This document shows positions 23,786-38,900 of a DNA stretch of 64,000 bases, in pieces (the stretch's first letter is position 1; the number at the start of each line of letters is the position of its first letter). Both the position numbers and the translations under genes were made by a program. The notes under the pieces are model-generated. The model made no database searches. It was not told the origin of the DNA and saw nothing but the letters and a program-made list of their open reading frames with translations. The DNA is from Rhynochetos jubatus (taxonomy: Eukaryota; Chordata; Aves; Eurypygiformes; Rhynochetidae), in contig CM050650.1 of NCBI GenBank assembly GCA_027574665.1, positions 102,769,086-102,833,085 of the forward strand, written 5' to 3'.

Positions 23786-25329
23786 GAGAATCCCACTATT
23801 TCAGTGTCCCAGTATTTTGGAAAAATACACCTAATAATTCTCCGTTAGAGTATTTTCAAGTCAATGTCAGTTTACTTGTAGATGATTTTCAGTACAAATA
23901 CAATAGGGATATGTTGTATTTCATGAACAGATATTGTCAGTAACTGTTATGAAAGGGTATGTGTATGGTACAACTAAACAAGATATTTTTCCCCTGAGAG
24001 TAAAAATAACACATTTCGATATATGATTGAATAAATTGTTCTTTTTTATTAGATTAGATTTCTATTAACTACTTTCTTACCCACAAAAGTATATATGCGT
24101 GTAAAACAGAACCCAAGGCTAGTAATTAAGTATGTAGAGTGCAGAAACATTTCTATAATAACTAAAAGATTTATGTCCTTTTGCCAAGATGGCCGGATCT
24201 GAAGGAGTCATTGTTATATTTGAATTGTAAATGTCTTAAATTTTCTTCTTTGGCTGCAGGGATTATATACAGAAGTAGGCAGCCAAGCTCTCCATACACT
24301 GAAAAAGGGAACTTAAGCACTTAAATGTGTTAAACAGGAACTCATTGTCTGGAGCTCCCTCTTGCCATTTGTTTTTTAAATTATCATTCTGATGAAAATA
24401 GCGTATTTGCTCTTTTCTTTGAAAAGAGCTAAAGAAAGATGTGGAGGACTCAGGATGTACACTGCCAGGTCCCTAAGGACAGTAACGAGCATGACTGTAC
24501 CTGTCCAGACCCTTTGGGGTCTCCCCTGAACCACCCACAGCCCAGGACGCCATTTCAGCCCCCCAGGGCTGCAAGTAATGTAATTATTGGGGTGCAAATA
24601 TTCATCATTCCACAGGTACCTCAAGACTACTGTGAGAAGTGTGTACCACTTTGCTGTAATAACATTTGACAAAGAGTTACTGTGTGAATCCAGAACAGTA
24701 ATACAACTAGAACTTCTCCCATCAGTGGAACTTTCCCAGTGAAAATTTGGACTTCCAGAAAGCTGGGGATGTACATCAGCATTTGAAGAATGAGATACCA
24801 GGTCTGTACATACATTTCCTATTTGCCTCAGAAATTATTTCAAAATAAGGGTCACTCAGCACGATTTCCTGTTTTGATTCCTTTTGAAAACTACTTTATG
24901 GCATTCATTAACAAAATTAACTAGCTTTGCAGCATCATATTATGCAATTAGCAGTTCCTTACATCTACTGAGCTTTCAACACTACAGCCTTTTATAAAGC
25001 CTTCTATCTTTCAATCTGCAAAGAGGAAATGCTTTTGCAAGGAAATCTAGTGTGTGTCAAATAGCTGGCTGAAATAGCAAGGACAAAATAAAATGTACAG
25101 TATGCAAAACACGGTCAAGCATCTCTGCAAAATGCTGAATTTTAATTATTATAGCTAATTACAATACTGCTACATTACACTCACATCACAGATATATACT
25201 GGGTTAATGTGGCTTAGGATAAAGTTCTATGAGGAAATTGCAACAAAAATAGAACACCAACTCATGTTTATAGAGAGGAATAAAGAACTTTTCCCTAAAG
25301 ACCTGAGCCTAATCTTCTGACATCTTATT
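23786..25329. other. Unique sequence with a GC-richer patch
   Basis: No named repeat. At 24440-24600 the base composition rises (CCTGTCCAGACCCTTTGGGG, CACCCACAGCCCAGGACG) in a way typical of LTR or old repeat sequence in birds, but I cannot assign a family. The 76-codon frame at 24439-24669 is a by-product of that patch. Confidence 0.45.
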
Positions 25330-25970
25330 AAATTACATTGGTTGGAAAAGACCTATAAGTTCATTAAGGCCAACCAGTAACTTGACAGTCCACCAGTAAA
25401 CTGTGTCTCTAAGTACCATATCTACATGTCTTTTTGTTACCTCCAGGGAGGGTGACTCAACAACTTCCCTGGGCAGCCTGTTCCAATGCTTGACAGCTCT
25501 TTTAGTGAAAAAAAAAAACCTTCAAAAAGTCCAATCTAAACTTCTCCTGGCTCAGCTTGAGGTCCTTTCCTCTTATTCTATCACTTGTCACTTTGAAAGA
25601 GACCAACACCCGTCTTTCTACGTCACCTTTCTAGCGAGGGGCCCAAAACTCAACACAGTATTTGAGGTGTGGTCTCATCAGTTCCAAGTACAAAGGTGCA
25701 ATCACTTCCCCAGTTTTGATGGCCACACTGTTTCTCATACACACCAGGCCATTGGCCTTCTTGGCTACCTGGGCACATACTTCTGGCTTATATTCAGCTG
25801 GTTGTCAACCAACACCCTCAGGTCCTTTTCCATCAGGCAGTTTTCCAGCCACTCATCCCCATGGCTGTAGCATTCCATGGGGTTGTTGTGACCCAAGCTT
25901 ATGATTCAGCACTTGGTCTTGTTGGGCGTCATACAGTTGGCCTTGGCCCTTTGATCCAACTATCTCCTCC
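25330..25970 (-). mobile_element. CR1 LINE with internal deletion
   Basis: Left end AAATTACATTGGTTGGAAAAG is the complement of a CR1 3' UTR without a full octamer tail. Rightwards come the complements of the C-terminal coding part (AACTTCCCTGGGCAGCCTGTTCC, 25462), then AGCGAGGGGCCCAAAACTCAACAC (25633, from the V-FWAP region), CACTTCCCCAGTTTTGATGGCCACAC (25704), CAGGTCCTTTTCCATCAGGCAG (25819) and the TGTTGGGCGTCATACAGTTGGCC region (25920). The join at about 25620 skips roughly 150 bp of ORF2 present in the related plus-strand copy at 22604, showing an internal deletion. Same subfamily group as that copy. Confidence 0.92.
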
Positions 25971-28900
25971 TAATTTGCAAGAGTTTTCTATCTTAAGACT
26001 AAAACATGCTTAAGGTGTATGGATACTTTACAATTCTTTGTTTCAGATGGGCTGCAGTATAGGCAAGAATGAAAACTTATAATACAAGAAAAGAAGAAAT
26101 TAAAGATATCTCATTTTGCTGGCCAGTGGTAAGAGAAGTCTTATATTTAAAGGACTGCTGATATGTTGTCCACTTAAAAAGTACTGGACAACACACAAGG
26201 CAATACTGGGAAATGGGAAGACCTAGATCAAATCTCTAAGTCCCTAGGCAAGAGCCCTGCAATGAACTATTGTGTAACACCACAACATAAGGAAAGCAAA
26301 TACAACCCAAGGTAAAAGGTGGTCTGACTTTCACGAAAGTGGGAAGATGGGGCAAATGGGCTTTTTAAACTCAAGTTTTCCAGCCTTTGTAAGAAATAAA
26401 TTAGGTTTGTTTTCTACCACAAAAAGGTCTATTTCTCTTGGAGGAAAGCAAACTCTTTTCCAGCTCTTGTAGAGACTAGAGAGTTTATTTAAACAGATCA
26501 ATAAAGTACTGCATGAAATCAGATCGCTTGGGAGGAGGACAGAATAATGGTGAAAGATGAAATGTCTGGGGTACAGTTATATCTTCAGAGTGAGTCCTGT
26601 ACATATAAATGTCTTGTTACTGACAAAAAATATTTCTGTATAATTTCTTCCTCCATAAGGATGGAGAATCATTTTCCACAGCTGTCTGGGTCATCAACTT
26701 ACAGGTGAATCTGGACTGACTGCAAACGGGCAGAACCCAGAACTCATAATTTTCTTCACTATATATAATCTTTTATTAAGAATATTAATCAGATCAGAGG
26801 AGGTCTGTCACCATGTTGTGGTCCCAACAGCATAGCAATTTTCATTTAATTATGCACCCCTGAAAGAAAAAGTCACTGCTTTGTCATGGATTGATATCAG
26901 AGGTAGCTACAGAACCTTTTCTTCCCAAGTGCTTGTGCAGTGCACCTACCATTACAGCACCCTGGTTTAGACATATTTGATAGAAGTAACATAAGATCAT
27001 TCTGGGGAGGATCTTCAATGCTGTTTTTCAGTACTAAAAATTCCACAGTGTGTGAGCTGGTTCAAATTTACATATTTAGAGCTCTCAGCACAGTACTTCT
27101 AATAAAGGAGATAACTTGAAGAAATGTTCACGATGGTGGATCTCCACAATTTTAAGAGATTTGCTTTCTCTACAAGTTTGTTTTAAGCCAGTTATAGGTT
27201 GTTTCTTTTTTTTAAAGACAGAAAGTCCACCAGCATTGGACTAGATTTGTGCCATTTAGAGCATGCCGTCATGGTGCTTCAAAAACCCAGTTCTGCTGAG
27301 CATAAAGTTCCTAAACCAATCCTTTGACCATCTCATAGCTCTTCTCCTTCTCCACAGGACTTAGGGTCTTTTTACGCTACAGACAGCTACATTTGCAAGA
27401 AATCTGCCTGAAAGAAGCTCTCATTTCCACAATTTTGATTTCTCACCGTGTACACCTCATTACCATTATCTGTTTCCCACTAATAGATACAAGAGAGTCT
27501 ACTCCTGAAGAACAAAAAATGTAATTGGATGGCCGTGTTGCAGCCTGCAAGGTACTAGAGGAATGAAGGAAGGTCTTTCTTTCAACGTGAGGTGAGTTAA
27601 ACAGATACTTCCTGAGTGTGACTTCAAAGGTTAAGTGTTTTACTCAAAAACATTCTGGATGTCATTGATTGGATTTACAATTTATTATGGGAGATTTTTT
27701 CCTATAAACATAGGCTTCTTTTTTTCTTAACTGTCATTTCAGCAAACATAGCCTGGGGTCAGCTTCTTTTCTTCTTATACCACCTGTCAGGCATATAAGA
27801 AAAGAATCTCTGCTTACTGAAGTTTTCTAACAGTGTAATAGTATTTGATGATTTCTGATTTATTCTATTGGAGTGTTACACTAGAATTTGAGATCCTCCA
27901 GGCTAAATGGTCACCTCATGTGCATTTATGCAGCCTAGCTATTGATCTCAATCTCTGGTGAGATTGACCTACTCTAATCAAGGCCACCCTTTGGACTGCA
28001 AAATTTCCACTGCTGGTGTTAATCTGTGACATGGTAAAACCTTAAATTGTCTCTAGAAGAGTAAGGGCAATATAGTTCTTGAAACTGGTATTCACAAGGG
28101 AAAAAAATAAAGAAAATAAAAAGGAAAGCTGAGCAAATGTGATGCTGAAAGACTGAAGTCACTGAGAGAGAACCCCAGGATATTAGTTTTACAGTCACAT
28201 TCCAGACCAGAACCCTGCCTTAAGGGAACAGTCACCAGCCAAGCTGTGTAAAGAGAATGAGGAAAAATATTTTCCTTTCTGCCTTTGATTATTTGTGAAT
28301 AGAGTAATGTTTCTTTTCTATAGGTCTCTTCCTATTGTAAATTCCATTTTTAATCAAACTAGAAAAAAATCAGTAAGAAAGGCATAAAGAGAAACACTGA
28401 ATCAAGAAGTTTTCCACATAAATTAAATGACATTTAATTGCTGTTATTCTCTCTATATTATGGTGCTTTCAGAGAACTAGCTAGTGATGGCCTTCATGTG
28501 GGTGTAGGGTTAGGAAGAATACAACCTGTTTTATTCGTGAAGATGGGGAGGAAATAGTTTTGTGCTCCCCTCTCTCCTGTGGGAGTATTTGGGTCTCAGA
28601 GGGTTCCTGAGCTGTATGAGATGAAGTTACATCTCTGCAGTCCTTTAGTCAATCTAGAGGCAAATCACTGTGAGTTCACCCCATCTCTTCCAAGGCATAT
28701 CAAAGCAGCACAAAGGTGCATGAAACTGTACTAACCAAGCAGCACTTGAATCCATTAAAAATCATTATAAGCAGCTGATAGTGTCCATCAGCACTCAGAT
28801 CAAAGGTTTATTATTGTAAAATTCCTGCATGTTCCTTCTACTGATCTGATCAGGGGGTCTCAACAGGAACAGGGTTGTAGAGTTTGTAAATGTCTGGTTG

Positions 28901-31900
28901 AAACTTCTAACACAATAATGCAAAAAGGCCAGGATTTCATAAAAGAAGAAAAAAACAGCAGGTGGAAAAAAGTGGTGAGTCCTGTGATGGTGGATTTGGC
29001 TGTGTGCAATGCTGTTCAGAAAATGCTGTGCCTGCTGTTTTTATAATAGGATGACCTTTTCCACTGCAAAGACACAGCCATCACAACCATTAGTAAAGCA
29101 CTAATGAGTAGCCTCCTATTCAAACAACAGTAGCAAAGCAGGAAACTAATATCTCCTACATCCCTTTCACTTCACTGAAGTGCAAACTCTCAAACCTCAT
29201 TGAAAACAGAATATTTCAGTGACTGAAATAGCAGGAATGTCACACAAAATAATTCCTGCTACAAAATTTTCAATTTGCTGGCCTTTAATGTTTTTGGGTT
29301 TTTTTGTTTTTCTTTACTATGCATATGCTTAACACATCTGAGTACAAGTTACTATGTGTGCTATTTTTGTGCCTAGAAGCCATGATCCAGGTAAAGGACT
29401 CACCAGGTTATCTAATGTGCAACTGCGCAGGATATATACTCCTGACTGTCTTGTGTTGCTATCTCTGACTAACATCGCATTTTTTTCTGTCAGACTTTGC
29501 CACTCCTGAGGGGTGTGAATGCTCAATAGGTGTGATTAAATATCTACTCAAAAGTGATAATCAATTTAAATGCTGTATTATTCAGACTCCTGTTTGTTTG
29601 GTTTCTTTTCTGACAAAAAGACAGGATAGAAGATTCTCTGTAGCCCAGAATTTAGAGGTAAAGATCATATTCTACCTTCAGTTTATGGAAGTAAGATAAC
29701 ATATTTAGTTTGTGTAAAGTCTTGTCAGCCAGAAATTGTTTTGGGTTTAGCTATGTATAGAAAAAGATTTTCCCTAATATCCAGATATTCTGTAAAACAG
29801 GCTACACAAGTCATACTTCTCCCTTTTGAATTCTCACTGTTGGTAAAGAATAGTCTGTAGTAAGAAATCTATATGAGCTAACTGTTTCCAGACCCTGAGA
29901 TTTTCTTCAAAAACACTTAAACTCTTAATGAGATCATTCTTAATTTGAAAAATTAACCACCAGAGCAAGTTGGTTAATGTAAGCATACCCTTCCACTCTG
30001 CAAAGAAAGTAAGAGTTGAGAATGAAAAAGATATTTTCCAGGCCTTAGATGTGATTTAAGAACCTAAGATACATTCACATTGTAGTTAGATAACTTCTAC
30101 TACTTTAGAAAACCTATCACTTGTAGCAGCCTGTCAGCATTTCTGCCCAAAATGTTGGGCTGCTACAAAAGGAGTACAGATAATCATGCAGGAGTATTCA
30201 TGCTTGTGCTTCAAACCTAGAAAGGTCATGTTAGCTTTGGAAATCTCTCAGAGCATAGTTTATCTAGCTTGATTTCCTGGATTTGAACAATTTATTCCTA
30301 CTAAAATCTTTCAGATATTAAATTGCGTACTATTTGTTGACCTGTTAGAATGGAGTTAGAAAAGATCTGTACCCTTAATGATGTAAATAAACATCTAGTT
30401 AAAATTTCAGAAGCACCAAACCAGATGACATCACAGGTGGTCATAGATGCTGATGGAAATTCTGAACCTTTATATGTTTATTTTAAGCATTTATATGTAT
30501 CTTCGGCCTAAATCTTCATATATATATTTTAACACTAAACCCCTAATAATTTCAATGGGAATCTAGACCCTAATCTCTTGGGAAAGAATTTTCTGATTTG
30601 CTTTTGAAAACAAATCTTAAACTCTTACAGCTTAATTAATAATAATATATATCATATGAGTATGTACTATTGATACTGTTGTCAAAATAGGCAGATGTGC
30701 TATAGTATGTACACGAAGATTTGAAAAGATTTGTGAAGTTGTTCAGTTTTTACCAGCTCAGTTACATCCATTTCTTCATTTTATTGATGCTGTGCTTCTT
30801 CTTCACCCCATCAGCTTTTTATCTCATTCACACACACACAAAAAAAAGTCATTATGAGCAAACACAACTGATATAAGAAGTCACTATTTTAGTCTAATAT
30901 TTTTTAATTTGCCTATAAATTAAGCTGTGAAATGGATTTTTAAAATTTTGATTAAAACACTAAGGAATGTTCCCAGGAGGAGACAACTGTGCTAAGCTTC
31001 CTTCCATAAAGAAGTTTTATAAGTAGGTCATAAACCCCTGAAATTGTCAGAAATGCTGACAGACCCCAAACTTTTAGAAGCTCTGTAAGCTCCAGTCTAA
31101 TCATGTTCTCCCAGAGGGGGGAAATCTGTTTCTTGAGACTAAATTGTAGACTGTAAAATTGTTGTTTTGTCACGTAGAGCTCTGAGTATACAGTAAAGAA
31201 ATGTACAGCAAAGAAGAAATGTGTTGTTACTATAGCAACTAAAATACAAAAATATATCTGAAAATGATATTTTTTTCTAAATTTATCCTATGAAACATTT
31301 CCAAGTCTTGCCTAATTGTGTTATATGATATAGCTTTCATTTATTAGCATGGGTCAGAAGAATTCTGAAACTACACAGAAATTACTGGAGGTAAACAAAT
31401 ATAAACTAATCGGCAATTTGTCCTCAGTGGACCTCACATAGAGTAGAGCATGGAAAAAGCTACATAGAATTAAACATCTAAAATTTTCATCTTAGAAGCT
31501 CTATGTGTTTGTGCGTGTGTGTGAATAAATTTGCTTATTTTATATAATCTTCTAAGAAATTATCAGTTGTTGTTGGGCTTTTTTAACTTTTCAAAGCAAT
31601 ATCATGATATAACATTTATATGAATTGTTTAACAAAAGTATTTGACTGAAAACGTTTGTGATTTTTGCAAATTATTTATTTATCAGGTATGGAATTTAAC
31701 TTTTAAGTGTTCACATTTCATAAGGAAAAAAGAATATAAAATAGATTATTGTTAAACATTATTTTTGTGCATTGCATGCTATGAAGTATATATTGGTAGG
31801 AAACCAAATTCTTAGACTTCAGTTTGTATTTGTTTCATGCAAAATAAAGCCAGAATAGATTAAGAATAAAGCCAGTGGTTGCAGTGGAGAAGAGCTACTA

Positions 31901-32905
31901 GAAAGTAACAAGAAAGACCCACAAAAGGTCACTGAGGCTATTATTCTGTTTCCATCTATGCAGAAGTGACAATTTCTCTCTGATATACTGATTACTGCTA
32001 TAGTACAGCAGCAATACCATGGAAGTTTATTTTATACTACACTGGAAAAAAGCATGCTTGGGAAAAAACTACAAACAAACAAACCCCCACAACTTTCAGA
32101 CCTACAGTGGTCTTCTTGAAGGCATATTAACAAGCTATAACTTGGAGCTCTTCATTGGGAACTCTTTTTTGTGTTCAAACCTCATGGAATTTCAGACTTG
32201 CATGTGTGTATGTTTATTGTTCTGTTTTCCTTGTACTTTAGTATTTTTCAGTTCAGTCTTTTTTATACTATAAAATTATTTCGTATTATAATGAAAACTA
32301 TTATTCTGTGTTTACCCACCTAGAGGGCACATAGATTAAATGTGTGGTCAACTTTCACCTCTTTGATGAGGTACCTATTAAAAAAATAGAGATTTCATGG
32401 TCTGAGACTGTGTTAACAACAAAAGACGAGCTGGCAGAGGCACCTTGTAGTGAATGAGAATGGAATCGGTTTTACAATAATATAGTTACCAGCTTCAGAT
32501 TACTTCAGTCAAAGAACCAAAATGATATATTAAGATTCACCCAGGTCTGTGAACCAGGTCTGTTGCTTGTAAATAATGTGAGTCAGAATTATTTGGTCTC
32601 CCTGTTAGGCTAACTTATCCCTAGAATCAAATCCACAAGGAGAATTTCCTTTGGTTTGCAGGACCTAATAAGAAAAAGAGCAGAAATCCTGCTTTCCCTT
32701 CTATGCCCATTTAGATGTTTAGCCCTTGACTTCCATACTGGTTTCCATTCTTCAACCCTATACACAACACATACCTGAAAGAAGCCTTTATGACTTAGTT
32801 TATGCTGTTATTGCAAGTAACATGATTTTTTACTGTGTTTTTGTGTCACTTTTAAAGCAACTGAGTTATTTTTTTATGTTAAATATTTACTGACATTTCT
32901 ACTTA
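25971..32905. other. Repeat-poor unique sequence, part 1
   Basis: I recognise no CR1, LTR or DNA transposon. There is a short CA run at 30830-30840 ending in A8. None of the open frames (29329-29526, 30952-31173, 32019-32273) exceeds chance length or resembles a family. With the next interval it forms a 15-kb stretch free of recognisable transposons. Confidence 0.5.
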
Positions 32906-32980
32906 AAAAAACAACAAACAAAACACACACAGGCAGGCACACATGCACATACACAAAACAAACAAAAGCCCCCTCCAAAT
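32906..32980. repeat. A/C-rich simple repeat
   Basis: AAAAAACAACAAAC followed by AAACACACACAGGCAGG-type units and ACATGCACATACACAAAAC. A degenerate (CA)/(CAAA) tract that generates small meaningless open frames on the minus strand. Confidence 0.8.
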
Positions 32981-35900
32981 GAAAAAATCCCACAGTTTAG
33001 TTTCCTTTTGCAGAGCTACTTGAAATCTCAAGGTCAGGTAGTAGCAATGTGTTGCTCTGTTCCTAAAGCTGTGTAAATGGACTTCAGTGCCAAACAACTC
33101 CCTGCTAATATTAGAGAACAATTTCCATTACTGACAGTCAATACAGATTCCTCATACTCATTCTGAAATATTCAAGACAGCAAACAAGACTAATGAAGAA
33201 TATGGTAAGAACTAACTCAACGTGAAATTTGGCTCCAGATAACTAAAAACTGTAATTTCTCTGTCTTCCTATCATCTCCCTTAATCCTATTTATTCATTC
33301 CTTTAAGAATTTAATTCTTCTTTCACTGTCTTATATTCATATTATCTACTTTATTTACTTACTTTTCTCCCTTCAGCCACATTATTTCTACTTAACAATC
33401 TCTGACTATAAAAATATGATTAGTATGCTATTAGATAAGACAGATGCCCAGAACATCAAGGAATCATTGCAGATATATAGTAAACCAAACTTATTCCTAC
33501 TGCTATTTTGTGGTTTAGAGTCATAAGTATTAAAGCTAATCCTGATTATTAGCTGTGTGTTGCAATCCCTATAAAAAGCTGTGGGCAAAGCTTCTGACAG
33601 AAAGAAAAATACTAAACTACAGAAACTATATAAACACTAAGGAATACCCTAGCACTAATAAAGTGTGTATTCTTGTGAATAAGAATAAAGCTTTAAAGAT
33701 TTAAAACATGTAATCACTTAAGATAAAAACTGAGACAAGTAAGCACATATAATATTAATTATAATTTATTTCTTTAGAATATTTTTAAAAGATATATCAT
33801 CTACATATCATCTTATACACAAATAATTAATTAAAAATTAAATATTATGGATTTATAGATATCAAAATAATAATATGACATAACAATTGTATTGTAAATG
33901 CTAGCAGAATACTTTTTCAAAGTTGGGTGTAGCAAGCTTGCCATCTACTGATCAAGGAAAAAGATCTTTGTTTGCAAGGTATTTTGTATGCCATAATATT
34001 TAGCTTGAAACCCACTTTATATGATGAATCAGTATTTGTGTATTTAAATAAATCTGTTTCCAGTGCTCCTGCAGGTCACTATAAAGCCTCAAAGGTATTG
34101 TGCTATTGGCTCAAAGAGGAGTTCCATTAGTACTTCTTATACACACTGAGGAATATTTCTCTCTAAGAGATTATCTCTCTCTGAGAGACCTAATTTTATT
34201 CAGTATTTGGGTAACTCATTTGGCTTCCCCTTGTAACAGTATAATCCTAATTCATTGATGTTCTGATGAGGTTAAAATATTTTATGAACAATATCGCAAA
34301 AGCAAATATTCTCACTTTTTCCAGTTCTTTCCATTTCACACAGAGATCTTCACTTGTCCCCTACCATCTGTCAGTTTTGCCCTCAGTCAAACCTTGTCAG
34401 TGTGTAGTGGGAAATTGCAGAAAATCCATATGTTGAAATCCACAGTTATCTCATGTACAATGAAGAGAAGTCTTTACTCTCTTTTAAGAGAGTCCTTCTT
34501 ATAGGTTAGGTCCATGTATTAACATTACTATTACTGTATTATTTTTCACTTTACAACCCTTAATTGACTTCATTCAATGTAGAATTATAACAATACGGAT
34601 AACAAAGCATGTCAGTGGATGACCTGTGACTAAGATCTATACAGTGATGGATTATTTTTTTTAATATGTCTTTATAATGATTTGGATTTTTGTGGACATA
34701 TGTATAGCATAGAATACCTCAATAACTGAGGACATAAAACTTCTGAAATTGACAGATCAGAACAGGATTGAGAGGACAGAATATGGTCATTCCAAACACA
34801 CAACAATTGTCTTTCCACCTAGATAATCTAGACTCAGTGGCAGGTTGTTTTTCCACACAGTTGCCATGTAGTTGCAATGACTGGGCTTTTTTCATATCTT
34901 CCTTACTTCTCTGCTGGATAATAGTCTGCTGTAACTCCATTACATTAAGTTTGATTCTTATTTCATTTGTATTGGTATAAATCAGGAATAGTTTCACTTA
35001 GTTAAGGGATTTAAATTTACCTGTGTTAACTCTAAATCGAATAAATATATTTGCTGCAGAACCTCCCATAAATAGGACTGGGATTTTTAGACTGTATGGG
35101 ACTATAATGTAAAGGCAGAAAGTCACAGAGGCACTATGATTTGTAGAGACTGCAATATTTCAAGAGATTTGTCTGCAGAAATCAATAAGCTTTGTGAAAT
35201 AAATTTCCTAGATGGCATTCAAAATTTCTACCACATCTACTGTACATGGCTTTGTACATCAAGCAAGTTAAAAATCTGTCCTTGAGAAGGGGTAGGAGGA
35301 AATCTGCAAGATTTGGGATATTTTGCTTGTTTGTTCTTTAAAGCTACAATCTGTATCTCTCAGAAGGTGACCTGAAAGTACTCTGTGTTTTTGGGACCAG
35401 ATAGGTCAATCTCTATTCTGGGAAAGCTCTGAGACGGTTGGGGCAAATGAGTCATATCCATCCTGCATATCAGCAGGAATACATCACAGCATGATAGCAT
35501 GAAAGCTATCCCAGAATGATTTGCACTTCAGCTCTTTACAAACACCCTGGATCATCTGTCTTGTCCACACTTCAGTAAATGCCAGAAAAGAGGCACACAT
35601 GGCACAGCTCTTCAAAACATGGTTTGTTTTCCCCAGCTGGCATCATGGTACTGTTGCCACTGTCTCCAGAGCATCCACAAAGGAGCCATGGGATGGGTAG
35701 ACTGCAAATTAATTTCATAGTGTGTGATGGGACAGTAGCATTATTATGTACACTATCGCATATTCCATACCTTGCTTTCCTTTTTGAAGGAATTATTTAG
35801 TTCACTACAAAAGAGAGCTTAGAATGAACTCTATATTAACTACAGATAACTGGAGTTGATGACCTCTGTGTAAAATGAGAATAAAGTAGTAGACAGTCCT

Positions 35901-38900
35901 TAAAAAACCCTAAGGTTATGACTATTTTTCTCTGTCATCAGAGGTAAAAGGAAACAGGTGAAGAAGCATAGTTTTGTTTTTTCTCTGCTTACAAGCAAAC
36001 TGAAAAGAAGAATTTATATTTTAGATAGAACATATCTAAACTGAATGTCATGATCGATCTGAAAATACTATATTATTGAAATAATAAGGCTGTACACATT
36101 TGGAGACACATAAATAACCAAATATTTATAAATATTTTAAGATAAAGGTGGGGTTTTTTCAGTGTCAAAGTAAATTTTAAATAAGAATTTGATATTCATA
36201 TGTAATTAATCAGAGCAGGATCAGAGAAATTGGGAAAATGTTACAGCTATATTTGATCTTTGAGAAGAACCTTATTAAAAATGGTCAACTTCATTTTTGT
36301 AGGAAAATATTAAAGCTTTAAAGTAGGACAGCTAAGAGAGAATAGCACAATAATAATTCTGTAGTAGATTCTAGTTATTTCTGAAAGTTTAAATAGAAAA
36401 TTAGGTAAATATGTGATTTGGTGCTTCAACAAAATTGCTCTAAAATAAACTTTTACATTGATTAACTCAATAATCCCAAAGATGCTATTTCAGAAATACT
36501 TACCAGAGCATATTTAACTACACTACTTACATAGATATAGCATCTTTAAACTTTCGTTATGGTACAGCTTTACATACAGATCTGAAAAATATGAAGAAAT
36601 TATTGCTTTTTGTCAAAGCTCAAGTCCAACTTCAAATATGAAAAAAACAAGCATAGCTTACTGAATTAGTCTTTTGCCTCAACTGAATTTGATTCAGCAT
36701 TTCCTGAATGTTACAAAACTTATCCAAGACCAAGTTACTTTGAATTTAGGGCAGGAGAAGGTCTCAGACAGCAATAATTAATTTTGCTGTATTCTTTTAA
36801 AATGGCATTACACTGTGGCTCTTAATATAAAACGCACTTAAACATTAAAATACGATTTCAAACAGAATCATTATATTTTATTATTATCACTCTTTGTTGT
36901 TTTCTGCTAGAAATTTGGTTCTTAAAACTTTCAAAACTGACCTGTTAAGAACAACTGTATCTCATCTGGAGTAGTTAGGTTGAATAGTCAATATTCTTAC
37001 TGTTTTAAACAAGATTTTTAAAGCAATTAGCATTCTGCATGTTTCTATTTTTCTACATATAATTTAAAAGTCTCAAGCAGCTGCTGATATTATTCCTTTG
37101 ACATCTTCTTTCCTGCTGTTCAGTGAGAAAAATGAATATATGATTCTCTTCTTGTCTGTACAGTCTTATTCCCTGCGCCAAGTCTAGAAATTTACATCAG
37201 AACTATTCTGCTTTCTTAGACGTAACTTATGTCCATTTATTCAATTCAGTGGACTAAGTCCAGCACTATGTTTTCTTGGGTTTATCTATCTGTAATTCAT
37301 ACAGGGATTACATTGAGGAAAGACACAGAGTAAACAAGCAGTAAGTCAAAATCATTTTATTCTTTAAGAGAATAGCACAAAGCAAGCATTCCATGAATCA
37401 CTGTAAGAGGTAGTTAAAACTGATGGGTCTTATGAAAGACATAAATTTTTAAGACTGGCTTAAGACTAGTCTCTAAATAAAACAAGGGTGAGTGACAGAT
37501 GTTAACCCATTTCCAAGGTGTTCTGCTGCTTCTGTTGATACAGCAATTGAAAATAACTCACACCACTCGTGGAGCATGAAGTATAGAGCATGAGCTTTTA
37601 CAGCTCCTGTAAGTTATATTTGCCACTTCTAATCCAAAATATCTATTACTTTTCCATTTGTCTTCTTTTTTTACCAAAGCCTTCCATCATAAAGTACTTA
37701 TACATGAATTACTGAATTCTTTACAGCTGTACATCCCCTAATTAACTAATTAATTAATTAATGCATTATGATATACAATTTACTGTCCTGTGACTAAACA
37801 AACTGAGACTAAAAGGTGTTTAGTAGGCATCAGATATTCAATCAATGTGATGCCTAAAGCTGTGCAAAGTTGGAACTGCATTATTCTATTTTTTGCAATT
37901 CTAAGTTTATGTTTTTAAAAATCCTAGGAAAATTCAGCACAAATCTTTGTCTTACTGTAAAACTGAGACCTAATGTTTTTCTAATTATGGGCAGCTCTAA
38001 AATTCTGAAGTTTTGTTACCACTGAATTATTAACCATACAAAGGAAAAATGCTAAGGTAAACCCATAAACTATGTGTGCAATTCTCATTGTGTTTAGATC
38101 AAATGTGCTTTCCTGTAGTATCACAATGGAGCACAACAATTCCTGACTTAATGATGTCTGCATGAACCACTAGGATTTGAAATTGATTACCCAGTATTTA
38201 ACTGAGGCCAGGGTAATCTGGTTGTGGCCCTTCACACATCACTTAGCAGTGTACTTGATGCCCTGTTGCTTAACTGTGTATCAGTAAGCATCAGTAAAAA
38301 CACAGGTTATAACAGAAATTTCTCATTAAATACTGACATACTTTCATCTTTACTATAGAGTTTTTAGGTACTAATAACCAAATTTTCTTTGTTATCCAAT
38401 AGTCTGTAAACCACATTCTCAGTACATACTTTATGCGACGTTTAAAAATTACAAAGTCATCTTTTTGTGCCTTGTGGATGTGAAATAATGATTCACAATG
38501 CACAATACTGACTGAATATGTGTGCTCTTCTATAATGAACTGAGAAATTAGACGTTAAGGTTTCAAGAGAAGCAGAATTTTGTCCTTCTCACACTCTGGA
38601 AAAAATTCCAGGTCTTCCCTCCCCGTGAGAATAATCTCTGCTATTTGCCTTTCCACACTCTTGTAAGTGTTCCAAGCCTCCCTTTCCAGAAAAATCTTCT
38701 CTACATGGTTCTGTGTGTGTATGCACAGGCATGTTCTTAGAAGGATATTTTAATGCATAATTTATTACATTTTGGGGTTGTATATATCTTTCACAAACAC
38801 AGTGTTATGTTTCTGGTAAGTAGAGATGGGATTAAATTTCAGGTATTTGGCATTGTCATCTTTCCTGCAGGTTGTTTTTTGGTGTTTTTTTTTTTTAGCC

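Noticed and set aside
30826-30848. Short CA repeat as a regulatory Z-DNA element
   Set aside because: Only about five CA units followed by an A run; too short to claim.
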